Positions 26,312-35,664 of a DNA stretch of 64,000 nucleotides are shown piece by piece (within the stretch, counting starts at the first letter, position 1; every line of letters starts with the position of its first letter). The notes below the pieces were generated by a model. It had not been told where the DNA came from. It did not search any database and saw nothing but the letters and a program-made list of their open reading frames with translations. The stretch is from Caldilineaceae bacterium (GTDB taxonomy: Bacteria > Chloroflexota > Anaerolineae > Caldilineales > Caldilineaceae). The translations under genes were made by a program, and so were the position numbers. Location of the stretch: assembly GCA_022842065.1 (NCBI GenBank), contig JALHQH010000029.1, positions 77,918-141,917 of the forward strand. Direction: 5' to 3'.

Positions 26312-29300
26312 ATGGCACGCATGCGTACGCCGCGGTCCGTTCAGCGTTTGGATACGTCCAAGTTTGTCGTTCTGATTGTACTCGTTGTTATCTTCTTGCT
26401 CCTTTTTGTCGTCCAAAGTTGTGATGGGATGACTTCACGACTTGCCAGTATCAGTACACCTGTCCCAACCTATACGTTTGATATCGCCGTCGTTCGCCCT
26501 GTAATTGCCGCCCCCGCTAATGGTGAACTGTTACACGCCGAGTACGCTACCATTGCCGGGGCCGGGGCTGCCAATAGCCAACTCAACCTGCTCATTAATG
26601 GCACTGTGGCTGATACCTTTCAGGCTGATCGCGACGGCCAGTGGCACTATACTGCGACCTTTCGTGCCAGTGGGCACTATGATATCGCCGTCCAAGCGCT
26701 GGATGCCAGTGGTGCCGTGTTGGCGGCATCGCGCCCGGTGCAGATCGAGGTCGCGGTCCCTACTCCCACCCGTTTGCTTGTCGTTGCCCCCACCCCAACC
26801 GTCGCCCTCATCCCGGCTGATTTCTTGCGCGTCAATTCTCTAGTCTTTCAAAGCGCACCCCAGGGCAGTACGGTGATGATGGAGGGTGCCGGTCGGCCAG
26901 GCGTTGCAGCCCAAATGTTGGCCAATGCCACGGTGGTCAATTCAACCACCGTGAGTGCTGATGGGCTTTGGACGATTAGCACCCAACTGGACGACCCCAA
27001 TCAATATGAGATTGGGTTACAGGCGGTCCTCACTGATAGTACTATCCTGGCTATCGCAGTGCCGATGCAGGCATTAGTGGTTGCTGTGCCCACGCCAACC
27101 CTAACCCCAACCCCAGCCGCAACGGCGATTAGCCTGAACACCCCGCCGACGACCACGAACAGCGCCCTGGTGACAACCACGGTCCCGTCAGCGACCGTGG
27201 TCCCACCTACTGTTGAAGAATTTATTTTTGCACGGGGGATCAACACCCATACGGTTACGCTCGTCGGGGTTGGTGAGCCCAATATGGCATTACAAATTGC
27301 CATTGCCGGCAGCGGCATGATCACCCCAACTGTCATCACCCCAACTCTTATTACAACGACGGTGGCTGCAAGCGGTGCTTGGTCAATCGTCGCACCGCTT
27401 GCAGCCGCCGGTGAGTATCAGGTTGAACTGCAGCATGTGAATGAACAGGGCGAATTGCTGGCGGCGGCTCCTCCCTTTACGTTGGTTGTCGCGGCCGACC
27501 CCACCCCTGCGCCAACGCCGACCGCCGTGCCGCAACCGACCGCCACAGCAACCAGCATCCCGCCCAGTATTCGCGCCGAGCAGACCACACTCCAGGTTGG
27601 CGATAAACTGTTGCTACGTGGCACTGGCCGCGCCGCTGACCTTGCCGAGATTATTGTCGGCGGCAATGTGATTGGTACGGTTGAGATTGGGGCGAGTGGC
27701 CTCTTTACCTATGAACTCACCTTTGCCGGCCCTGGTGTCCAATATGTTGGTGTACGTACGGTCAACGCTGATGGCACCGCCGTGATGGGCCGCACGATTG
27801 TCTATGTGATTGTGAACCCTGTCCCGACTGCCACCACGACCGCGACCCTGGTCCCGACCGAACCAACACGCGCCCCTGCAACGGCAACTGTTGCGCCCAC
27901 TGAAACCACCGTGCCGACTGCAACCGCGGCTGTCTCGCTCACTGTGACAAGTCCCAGTCGTAGCGTCCTCACCACGACCGCCCTTATCACCACAACAACA
28001 GCGGTGACACTGGTAACGACGTCCACGCAGACGGTGGTTGCAGCACAAGTGGCACCGTCTGCAACGGCACCGAGCACAGCAACAAACACCGCGACTGTTT
28101 CCGCGACCGCAACAGTCGCGCCAACAGCGACCACAACCCCCGTTCCAACTGATACCGTGACGGCCACTGAAACAACTGCTCCAACGGCGACCGTAACGCC
28201 TCTTGCTACCGCTACGGCTACCAATACGGCAACGGCAACAAATACCGTGGTTGCGCCCAGTTGTGTGGCCACACAACCAGAATTGGTGGTAGGCCAGGTT
28301 GTTGCGATCGTCGGGACCGGTGCGCCGGGCAGTAACGTCGAGATTGTCGTTGGCGGTCAAGCTATTGGCAATGTAATGGTTGATGGCGATGGCAAATTTA
28401 CCTATGACCTCTCCTTTGCCACGGCAGGGGTTCAATATATCAGCTGCCGTAGCCGGGGCGTTGATGGCACCACGCGCTTAGGACAGCTTGTCTCTTATGT
28501 CGTTGTCCGTCCGCAGCCGACGCCGACGTCTGCCGCAACGTTGCCGCCCACACCTAGCGCAACCCCAACCGCCACGGCGATTCCAACTGCCACGGCAACG
28601 AATACGGCGCTGCCAACGGCCACTGCAACGGCGACGGCCACTGATACCGCAACCCCAGCACCTACCCCAACCGTAACTGACACCTTTACCCCCATGCCGA
28701 CCCCAACGTTGACCCCAACATTGACGTTGACGGCCTCCCCGACCGCCATGTTGCCGACCTGTCAGGTTAGTGCAGGGCAGGCAAATGTGGGCGAACCGGT
28801 AGCCGTCAACGGGACCGCTGATCCAGCAACTGCCGTTGAAATTTTGGTTGGTGGTCTACCAGTGGGCACGGTGCGCGCCGATGTCAAGGGCAACTTTACC
28901 TTCCCGCTCTCTTTTGTCAGTGCCGGTGTGCAATATATTAGTTGCCGGCTAGCGACAGGTTCGGCGGTACAGATTATTGGCCTTAATAGTTACATTGTGA
29001 TCTTTGCCCCCACCCCAACCCATACGGCCACCGCTACGCCTGTCCCCACGTTGACGCCTACTTTCACCGCAACCGCTACCGCAACCCATACGGCCACGGC
29101 CACGAATACGGCGACGGCGACGGCAACCTCCACCCCAATGCCGACCAATACGCCGATCCCCACGGCTACCATGACGCTGACCGCGACACCCAGTGCGACC
29201 CCTACGCTGACAAGTACACCAACGGCGACCGTGACCAATACGGCTACGGCCACGGCCACTAATACGCCCATGCCGCCTCAGTGTACGCTGGCTTCGGTAC

Positions 29301-31306
29301 AGTTAGTCGTTGGTGATACCCTACAAGTGGCGGGCGTTGGTGAACCAGGGACACAGGTCCAGATCCTTATTGGCGGCACTGTCCTGGGGGTGGCGGCGGT
29401 TGACGAAACGGGCAACTTTACCTTTACCGTCGCATTCACTGGCTCGGGTCTGCAATATGTGAGCTGTCAAGGCATTGACCAGAACGGCCAGGTGATGCCG
29501 GCGCAGGTGGCTGGTTATGTTGTTGTGCTCGACCCGACCCCAACCGCGACCGTAACGGCAACAGCGACGCCGGTACCGACGGTCACTGCAACAGCGACGC
29601 CAACAGCAACTGCCACAGAGACAGCGACGCCAACGGCAACTGCAACAGCGACGCCAACGGCAACTGCCACAGCAACGCCAACGGCAACTGCCACAGCGAC
29701 GGCTACCGAGACGGTAACAAATACGCCAACGGCAACCGCGACCCTGATCCCACCACAATGTATCTTAGCTACCCAGCAATTGTTAGTGGGCGACAGACTC
29801 CAGATTAGCGGTGTGGGGGAACCTGATCGCAAGGTGCAAATTCTGGCTGGTGGACAAGTTGTCGATCTCGTGGTGGTTGATCACACTGGCACCTTTACGG
29901 CTACCGTTCAATTTAGTGGCGCGGGCCTTCAATACATTGCATGCCAGGGGCTAAATGCCGCCGGCACGCCAGTCGCGGCACAGGTCGCCGGCTACGTCGT
30001 CGTATTGGATCCCACCCCAACCGCAACCAGTACCGCGACGGCGACGCCCGCCCCAACGGCGACTGATACGGCAACGCCCGCCCCAACGAACACCGCAACC
30101 AGCACCGCGACTGACACGCCAGTGCCCACCGCGACCAACACCGCAACAGCAACGAACACAGCAACCAGCACGGCGACCAACACGGCAACAGTAACTGAAA
30201 CGGCGACCCCGGTGCCAACGGCGACTGACACTTCAACCAGCACGCCGACTGATACGCCTGCCCCAACCGCGACCGCGACAGAAACGACCCTGCCACCCCA
30301 GTGTACCTTGATGGCTACTCAGGTCGTGGTTGGTGATCAATTGTTAATCACTGGTACGGGTACACCAAATACGACCGTCCAGGTCATTGTCGGTGGGGTG
30401 GTGGTTGGCATAGCAGCCGTGGATGAAGGTGGTACCTTTACCTTTGCCCTTGCTTTTACTGGTCCAGGTGTCCAGTACGTTGCATGTCAGGGTAGTGATG
30501 CCAGTGGTGCATTGCTACCGGCCCAAGTCATCGGTGGTATTCTCGTGGTTGAGCCGACTCTTGCCCCGACCGCAACCAATACGCCGACTGAGACACCAGC
30601 GCCGACAGCAACGAACACTGAAACACCAGAACCAACCGCGACGAACACAGCGACGCCAATGCCGACGGCGACGAACACCGAAACACCAGAACCAACCGCG
30701 ACGAACACAGCGACGCCAATGCCGACGGCGACGAACACCGAAACACCAGAACCAACCGCGACGAACACAGCGACGCCAATGCCGACCGCGACGAACACCG
30801 AAACACCAGAACCAACCGCGACGAACACAGCGACGCCAATGCCGACGGCAACGAACACTGAAACACCAGAACCAACCGCGACGAACACGGCGACGCCAAT
30901 GCCGACCGCGACGAACACCGAAACACCAGCCCCAACCGCGACTGAAACGGCAACAGTCGTGCCGACTGCCACACAGACTGTCACAACGGCACCGACTGCC
31001 ACAAAGACAGCGACGGTTGCGCCAACTGCGACGGCGACGACAGAACCAACGGCGACTGCTCTGCCAACCGTGGTCAATGTGTTGGTGCCAACCGCAACGG
31101 ATACCGCCACCGCCTTGCCGCCGCCAGTGCTGGTGCCGACGGATGTAGCTCCCATGCCTGTCACTCCAGCGGCCTCGCCAGGCGCGCTACCTGCCACTGG
31201 CGGCGTGCTGGATGATTTGCAGCCAGGCACATTGATTGCCTTAGTGGTTGTATTTTTGGGCCTTGCGCTGGCGATAGCCTTTGATCGCCGCCGTATGCAA
31301 GCCTAG
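26312..31306 (+). CDS. Giant surface protein with Ig-like repeats, Thr/Pro-rich linkers and LPATG-type C-terminal sorting signal
   Basis: 1664 residues. N-terminal hydrophobic helix (about 18-35) followed by a Cys (VVQSCDG). Three divergent Ig-like units (about 55-395) are followed by six closely related ~85-residue units, each with QLVVGDTLQVAGVGEPGTQV-type opening, a GGxVxG turn, GxFTFxxxFxGxGxQY and a following C in most copies. Between them are long linkers of Thr, Ala, Pro and Val. Residues about 1430-1545 repeat a 20-residue unit (TETPEPTATNTATPMPTATN). The C-terminus reads LPATGG, then a 20-residue hydrophobic helix and RRRMQA, the arrangement of a sortase substrate. Probably a cell-surface stalk or adhesin. 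No sortase gene is in the window. Confidence 0.85.
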   Translation: MARMRTPRSVQRLDTSKFVVLIVLVVIFLLLFVVQSCDGMTSRLASISTPVPTYTFDIAVVRPVIAAPANGELLHAEYATIAGAGAANSQLNLLINGTVADTFQADRDGQWHYTATFRASGHYDIAVQALDASGAVLAASRPVQIEVAVPTPTRLLVVAPTPTVALIPADFLRVNSLVFQSAPQGSTVMMEGAGRPGVAAQMLANATVVNSTTVSADGLWTISTQLDDPNQYEIGLQAVLTDSTILAIAVPMQALVVAVPTPTLTPTPAATAISLNTPPTTTNSALVTTTVPSATVVPPTVEEFIFARGINTHTVTLVGVGEPNMALQIAIAGSGMITPTVITPTLITTTVAASGAWSIVAPLAAAGEYQVELQHVNEQGELLAAAPPFTLVVAADPTPAPTPTAVPQPTATATSIPPSIRAEQTTLQVGDKLLLRGTGRAADLAEIIVGGNVIGTVEIGASGLFTYELTFAGPGVQYVGVRTVNADGTAVMGRTIVYVIVNPVPTATTTATLVPTEPTRAPATATVAPTETTVPTATAAVSLTVTSPSRSVLTTTALITTTTAVTLVTTSTQTVVAAQVAPSATAPSTATNTATVSATATVAPTATTTPVPTDTVTATETTAPTATVTPLATATATNTATATNTVVAPSCVATQPELVVGQVVAIVGTGAPGSNVEIVVGGQAIGNVMVDGDGKFTYDLSFATAGVQYISCRSRGVDGTTRLGQLVSYVVVRPQPTPTSAATLPPTPSATPTATAIPTATATNTALPTATATATATDTATPAPTPTVTDTFTPMPTPTLTPTLTLTASPTAMLPTCQVSAGQANVGEPVAVNGTADPATAVEILVGGLPVGTVRADVKGNFTFPLSFVSAGVQYISCRLATGSAVQIIGLNSYIVIFAPTPTHTATATPVPTLTPTFTATATATHTATATNTATATATSTPMPTNTPIPTATMTLTATPSATPTLTSTPTATVTNTATATATNTPMPPQCTLASVQLVVGDTLQVAGVGEPGTQVQILIGGTVLGVAAVDETGNFTFTVAFTGSGLQYVSCQGIDQNGQVMPAQVAGYVVVLDPTPTATVTATATPVPTVTATATPTATATETATPTATATATPTATATATPTATATATATETVTNTPTATATLIPPQCILATQQLLVGDRLQISGVGEPDRKVQILAGGQVVDLVVVDHTGTFTATVQFSGAGLQYIACQGLNAAGTPVAAQVAGYVVVLDPTPTATSTATATPAPTATDTATPAPTNTATSTATDTPVPTATNTATATNTATSTATNTATVTETATPVPTATDTSTSTPTDTPAPTATATETTLPPQCTLMATQVVVGDQLLITGTGTPNTTVQVIVGGVVVGIAAVDEGGTFTFALAFTGPGVQYVACQGSDASGALLPAQVIGGILVVEPTLAPTATNTPTETPAPTATNTETPEPTATNTATPMPTATNTETPEPTATNTATPMPTATNTETPEPTATNTATPMPTATNTETPEPTATNTATPMPTATNTETPEPTATNTATPMPTATNTETPAPTATETATVVPTATQTVTTAPTATKTATVAPTATATTEPTATALPTVVNVLVPTATDTATALPPPVLVPTDVAPMPVTPAASPGALPATGGVLDDLQPGTLIALVVVFLGLALAIAFDRRRMQA
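30601..30943 (+). repeat. 60-bp perfect-period tandem repeat coding for Thr/Pro linker
   Basis: About 5.7 units with period exactly 60 bp, each nearly identical at the DNA level (few third-position changes such as gacggcg/gaccgcg). It encodes TNTETPEPTATNTATPMPTA. Near identity implies recent expansion, so copy number is probably variable. Confidence 0.95.
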
Positions 31307-31362
31307 CCTGCATACCTAACCAGAATTTTTAGTTTGGATGGCCGAGATCTAACAGATCGGCG

Positions 31363-31419
31363 AGCAGCAAGAAAAAGGGCGGTGACCGCGTTACGGTCAC
31401 CGCCCTTTTTCTTGCTGCT
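31363..31419. terminator. Strong intrinsic hairpin after the giant surface protein gene
   Basis: A 26-bp perfect stem (31363-31388 with 31394-31419, core AAAAAGGGCGGTGACCG) around a 5-nt loop CGTTA. The descending arm contains CCCTTTTT. It stands 57 bp after the stop codon and would end transcription in either direction. Confidence 0.85.
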
Positions 31420-31486
31420 TCTCTTAAAATGGTGCAAGGTTGTTGATATTTCCGTAACCTCTAGATTGTAGGTAACGTCATCCTTA

Positions 31487-31529
31487 TCAACAATTCGCGC
31501 TAGCCGTTATGACTAGTGCGAATTGTTGA
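31487..31529. repeat. 17-bp inverted repeat upstream of the propeller protein gene
   Basis: TCAACAATTCGCGCTAG (31487-31503) pairs with 31513-31529 with one C/T difference; the loop is 9 nt. It lies 43 bp before the chosen GTG start and could be an operator or 5'-leader hairpin. Confidence 0.65.
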
Positions 31530-31572
31530 AGCGCATTATATTCGTGTAGTCATAGTGAGCAATGAGGTTAAC

Positions 31573-32679
31573 GTGACAAGTTACAATAGTCAATACCGCT
31601 GGGTACTGTTACTCGTCGGTGTGCTGGTTTTGTTGCGAATCACAATGGTGCCGGCTTACAGTCAAACACCTTTACCCGGCACATTTACGCTCTACGCGCC
31701 ACTCGTATTGAACATTCATGGTGGAGAATCCCCTACCCCAAGTGATCCTTACCAAATTGTATTCATCGATGGGGCAGGGGCTTGGCTCTATGGCCCATCA
31801 AGCCAGACGGCAACATTGCTTCATGCTGACCTCCCGTTGACCACCACTGTGCGTGCTGCACCAAATGGTCGTCAGGTGGCCCTGGCGTTACCTGATGGTT
31901 GGTCACTCTTTGCGGAATCGGGTGTGCCGGTTGCTCACCAAATCGCGCCGGGCTATCAACTAGATTGGGATCAAAATGCCGATCAACTGCTCATTTCGCG
32001 GATTGGTGAAGGCATTACACGCCTAACCGTGGCCACTGGCCAGCGCCTGCCACTCGTGCGCACCACCGATGAGACCAATGATCATAGCCCTTTTTGGAGC
32101 CCCGATGGCACATCACTGATCTTTGCACACCAGGAATTTGGTGAACAGCTCTATGTCACTCAGATTAAACCGTTTGAACTGGCACAATTACCTTACGACG
32201 GCGAAAATCGGACGGCAGCCAAACTCAATCCTCGGTTGACTTTGTTAGCAGCAACCACTTCCTGGCATGATCAACCACTACATTTTCACTGGTCAACTGA
32301 TGGGCAGACACTGATCTTTGCCGCACGCCAGCAGATTCATCTGCTTGATCTGGCTACAGCACAGACACGCACGATTGAACCGCCAGGTTTTGCCGATACA
32401 CTGGCTAACGATGCGGTTGATATCAATGCCGATCGGATCCTCTATGCGGCAACAGGTGGACTTTATATTACGGGGTTACAGGGTGGCACTGGCGCATTGG
32501 TGATTAGTGGGGAAAATTTACATATGCCCCAATGGTCGCCGGATGGGAACCAGATTATCTACACAGATGCCAGCGGAGTGCTGTATATTGCGGGAAGTAA
32601 TGGCGCTAACATCGTCACGGTTGCCAACGCAACACCAATTGGTAATTTTGACATTTTACCTCCTGCTCGTGCGGAATAG
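31573..32679 (+). CDS. Secreted TolB/WD40-like beta-propeller protein
   Basis: About 368 residues from GTG 31573, chosen because TGAGG stands 6 nt upstream and the protein then starts with a normal signal peptide (WVLLLVGVLVLLRITMVPAYSQ, cleavage after AYS). A start at 31516 would fall inside a hairpin. The mature part has repeated blades: AAPNGRQVALALPDGW, WDQNADQLLISRIGEG, SPDGTSLIFAHQEF, STDGQTLIFAARQQIHLLDLATAQT, SPDGNQIIYTDASGVLYIAGSNG. Such propellers bind ligands or polysaccharide; the role is unknown. It follows the giant surface protein, separated by a terminator. Confidence 0.82.
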   Translation: MTSYNSQYRWVLLLVGVLVLLRITMVPAYSQTPLPGTFTLYAPLVLNIHGGESPTPSDPYQIVFIDGAGAWLYGPSSQTATLLHADLPLTTTVRAAPNGRQVALALPDGWSLFAESGVPVAHQIAPGYQLDWDQNADQLLISRIGEGITRLTVATGQRLPLVRTTDETNDHSPFWSPDGTSLIFAHQEFGEQLYVTQIKPFELAQLPYDGENRTAAKLNPRLTLLAATTSWHDQPLHFHWSTDGQTLIFAARQQIHLLDLATAQTRTIEPPGFADTLANDAVDINADRILYAATGGLYITGLQGGTGALVISGENLHMPQWSPDGNQIIYTDASGVLYIAGSNGANIVTVANATPIGNFDILPPARAE

Positions 32680-32706
32680 TCGGTAAATTGACCCGTCCTG
32701 ATATAT

Positions 32707-32845
32707 TAGCGTTTATTCCGATTTGCTCCCACCAGCACCCAGGGGGTTCCCGCAAATCCGCCGACCACCACCCGATTTGCGGGAACCCCCTGGGTGCCGC
32801 CGATAGAGCTCCCACACTGGTAAAATTAAATCGGAATAAACGCTA
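32707..32845. mobile_element. 139-bp MITE-like nested palindrome
   Basis: 18-bp perfect terminal inverted repeats TAGCGTTTATTCCGATTT (32707-32724 / 32828-32845) enclose a second perfect 24-bp stem (32735-32758 / 32774-32797, core CACCCAGGGGGTTCCCGC). No open frame. It lies between the convergent propeller gene and zwf. Length, end repeats and lack of coding fit a miniature inverted-repeat transposable element; no target duplication was identified. Confidence 0.75.
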
Positions 32846-32918
32846 TTGACACAGTGCAGGACAAAAGCGGTGGCGGGTGGCTTTGACAAGCTAAGCCACC
32901 CGCCACCTGCCACCCAAC

Positions 32919-34457
32919 CTATTGCTCACTGCGCCAGTAGCGATTGTCACGTTCGAGTAATTCGTCGGCTGCGGCCGGACCCCAGGTGCCGGCGATGTAT
33001 TGGGGCAAGCGTAAGGGCGCACCGGCCTGCCGTGCGGCGTCCTCCTGTGCGGTCCAGCCTTCCAAGATCGACGTGACCCGATCCCAAGCCACTTCGATTT
33101 CGTCACGGCGAATAAAAAGTGTGCTATCGCCGAGCAAGGCATCAAGAAGCAGCCGTTCATAGGCATCTGCCGGCTTCTGCCCAAAACTCTCGCTATAGGA
33201 AAAGTTCATATGCACAGGGTCGACCTCAACCACTGGCCCTGGGCGCTTGGCTTCAAAACTGAGGCGGATGCTCTCATCGGGCTGAATGCGCAACGTTAGC
33301 ACATTGCTGGGCACGTGCATGTCATCAGAAAGTTTTTCAAAGAGCGATAGCGGGGGTTTACGGAAGACAATCTTGATTTCAGTCAGCTTTTTGGCCATCG
33401 CCTTGCCCGTGCGCAGATAGAAGGGGACGCCATTCCAGCGCCAGTTATCGATCTCCAACTTCCAGGCGACATAGGTGGCGGTGGTTGAATCGGCGGGAAT
33501 GCCTTTGGCTTCTAGGTAACCGGGGATCGGTTTGTCTTTAATCTTGCCTGCGCTGTACTGGGCACGCACGACATGCTCCGCCACATCTTTAGGGGTAAGC
33601 CGGCGCACTGAGTGGAGCACATTGACCTTTTGGTCACGGACAGCTTTGGCATCAAAGGCGACTGGTGGCTCCATCGCAGTGAGGGCAACCAGTTGCATCA
33701 CATGATTCTGCATCATATCGCGCAGCGCCCCGGACTGGTCATAATAGCCGCCGCGGTCACCAACGCCCAGGCTTTCGGCCACGGTAATCTGGACCTGCGC
33801 CACATAGTTGCGATTCCAGATCGGTTCAAAAATGCCATTGCCAAACCGGAAGACCATAATGTTTTGAACGGTCTCTTTCCCCAGATAGTGATCGATGCGG
33901 TAAATCTGCTCTTCACTAAAGCGTTGTAGCAAATGTTCATTCAGGGCGCGCGCACTCTGTAAATCGTGGCCAAAGGGCTTTTCGATAATCAACCGCGTCC
34001 AGCCGTCACCGTGTGGCTGCGCGAGATCGACCTTGGCCAGTAAGTCGGTTACCGGTTCGAAAACTTCTGGCGGGGTGGCCAGGTAAATCAACAGGTTGTC
34101 CCCGGTCTGGTTGGCAGCTTGCAGATCCTTGATCCGTTTGGACAGCGCTTCAAAGTCTTCTAGCCGGTCATATTTCCCACTCTGGTAGAAGATGCTTGTG
34201 GCAAATTCTGCCCAGAGTTTGTCATCAACCTGTGCTTGATCATGTTCTGATTCCATATGTTCGCGCAGCCCAGCCAGGGCCTGTTCGCGGAACTCATCAT
34301 CGCTATAATCGGTGCGCGCATACCCCAATAAGGTAAAGCCGGCGGGCAGCAACTTTTGTGCCGCCAGGTGATAAATGGCCGGGATCAATTTGCGCTTAAC
34401 CAAGTCACCTGATGCGCCAAAAACGACAATCAGGACCGGTTCACTCATTCGCTTCAT
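32919..34457 (-). CDS. zwf: Glucose-6-phosphate 1-dehydrogenase
   Basis: 512 residues. The NADP-binding start [24 protein letters not shown], the substrate/catalytic signature [27 protein letters not shown] and the EKPFGHD motif are all intact. It oxidises glucose-6-phosphate to 6-phosphogluconolactone for NADPH supply. ATG 34457 or 34448 (MSEPV) are both possible; AAGGAAG is nearer the former. No other pentose-phosphate genes are adjacent. Confidence 0.97.
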   Translation of the reverse strand: MKRMSEPVLIVVFGASGDLVKRKLIPAIYHLAAQKLLPAGFTLLGYARTDYSDDEFREQALAGLREHMESEHDQAQVDDKLWAEFATSIFYQSGKYDRLEDFEALSKRIKDLQAANQTGDNLLIYLATPPEVFEPVTDLLAKVDLAQPHGDGWTRLIIEKPFGHDLQSARALNEHLLQRFSEEQIYRIDHYLGKETVQNIMVFRFGNGIFEPIWNRNYVAQVQITVAESLGVGDRGGYYDQSGALRDMMQNHVMQLVALTAMEPPVAFDAKAVRDQKVNVLHSVRRLTPKDVAEHVVRAQYSAGKIKDKPIPGYLEAKGIPADSTTATYVAWKLEIDNWRWNGVPFYLRTGKAMAKKLTEIKIVFRKPPLSLFEKLSDDMHVPSNVLTLRIQPDESIRLSFEAKRPGPVVEVDPVHMNFSYSESFGQKPADAYERLLLDALLGDSTLFIRRDEIEVAWDRVTSILEGWTAQEDAARQAGAPLRLPQYIAGTWGPAAADELLERDNRYWRSEQ

Positions 34458-34555
34458 GGTCTACCCCAACTTCCTTGTAATGATCTAATTAATCAGGCGC
34501 AATGCCATCTACTCAGGAGGGTACACCAATCATACACAAATTATCTGTAGCCCTT

Positions 34556-35059
34556 CTAACCGAGCGCGTTACGAATTCCATAGGCGCGCAAGGTTACTGG
34601 CCAGAAGAGCCAGAGCAAACCCAAAAGCGGTTGAAAAAGAGGAAAGTAGCCATAATCGGCCCCAAAATGGCGCCACACAGTGCTGCCCATCAACACCGGA
34701 TCGATATAGCTCCACGTACCGACGACTAAGGTCAGCAGCGTCTCGATCCCCAGGACAGCCACGGACAGCCACCAGGACCAGCGGCGCCGATAGGCAAACC
34801 CGATGGTCGCAGTGAGGTAACACAGGGCGGCGAGGCCGCTCATGGCCGGCGGCAAGTAATCAGTGACACCCTCTTTAAAAAAAAGTTGGTAGAGGGCGCG
34901 GACCCCCGTAGATAGGGCGAGGACGGGGTAAGACGCTGCTAGAATATAACCAGCCGGGCTGGCCACATTATCCCACCAACTGCTTGCAGTTGCGACAGTG
35001 GTGGCGGCGCTGGCTGGCGGTTGATTTGGCCTAGCGGGTGAGTTAGTTGATGGTTCCAT
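34556..35059 (-). CDS. Small integral membrane protein coupled to flavodoxin
   Basis: 167 residues with four predicted membrane helices (about 30-50, 65-85, 92-112 and a C-terminal one, [13 protein letters not shown]) after a Pro/Ala-rich cytoplasmic start. Family not recognised. The ATG at 35059 shares its A with the flavodoxin stop (TGATG), so the two are translationally coupled; an open frame further upstream would lie within flavodoxin and is rejected. Confidence 0.72.
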   Translation of the reverse strand: MEPSTNSPARPNQPPASAATTVATASSWWDNVASPAGYILAASYPVLALSTGVRALYQLFFKEGVTDYLPPAMSGLAALCYLTATIGFAYRRRWSWWLSVAVLGIETLLTLVVGTWSYIDPVLMGSTVWRHFGADYGYFPLFQPLLGLLWLFWPVTLRAYGIRNALG

Positions 35060-35592
35060 CAGGATGCCTGCTCTTTCAGGTCGAATTCGGTCAAAAGTTG
35101 TTGTACCCAAGTCGCCACACGCAATTCAGTCAACGCCGATTGGTTATCTTCATCCAGTACAAGCCCAACAAATGCCCCATCGACGACCGCCCATGAACTG
35201 GCAAAGTTGTAGCCAATAGTGGGCCAGCGCCCGACAAGTTGCGCGCCCCGTTCGCGAACCTGTGTGGCCAAGAAAAACAGCGCATCGACAAAGGTTGTGG
35301 GATAACCAACCTGATCGCCCAAGCCAAAGAGCGCAACCCGTTTGCCGTGGAGATCCAAGCTGCTGAACTCAGCCAAAATGGTCTCCCAATCTTTTTGTAG
35401 TTGACCAGTATCCCAGGTGGGGATGCCCAAGATCAACCGGTCAAAGTCGAGCATCTCTTCTAGGTAAAATTCGGCAATATCGAATAATTCAACATTGACC
35501 GGCGCGACCGCAGCAAATTCACGTTGGATCAGTTGTGCCACAGCCGCCGTATTGCCATTGGTACTGCCATAAAAGAGCGCAATATCGTGCAT
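35059..35592 (-). CDS. Flavodoxin
   Basis: 177 residues, long-chain type. The FMN phosphate loop [19 protein letters not shown] is followed by [18 protein letters not shown] and [20 protein letters not shown], with the aromatic residues that stack on FMN (W in PTWDTG, Y in GYPTTF). It carries low-potential electrons in place of ferredoxin, possibly to the siroheme sulfite reductase or other reductases. It overlaps a downstream membrane protein by one base. Confidence 0.94.
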   Translation of the reverse strand: MHDIALFYGSTNGNTAAVAQLIQREFAAVAPVNVELFDIAEFYLEEMLDFDRLILGIPTWDTGQLQKDWETILAEFSSLDLHGKRVALFGLGDQVGYPTTFVDALFFLATQVRERGAQLVGRWPTIGYNFASSWAVVDGAFVGLVLDEDNQSALTELRVATWVQQLLTEFDLKEQAS

Positions 35593-35664
35593 AAGTGATT
35601 GAATTATTCCCTGCTAACATTCGTCACATTCATCTTTCAAAACGGCCGCACGTTAAGCGCTAGT

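Noticed and set aside
30601..30943. CRISPR-like direct repeat
   Set aside because: It is in frame within a coding linker, with no unique spacers.
27802..31230. Long minus-strand frames rich in Val-Ala repeats opposite the giant surface protein
   Set aside because: They are complements of the Thr/Ala/Pro-coding tandem repeats; no start context, no family features.
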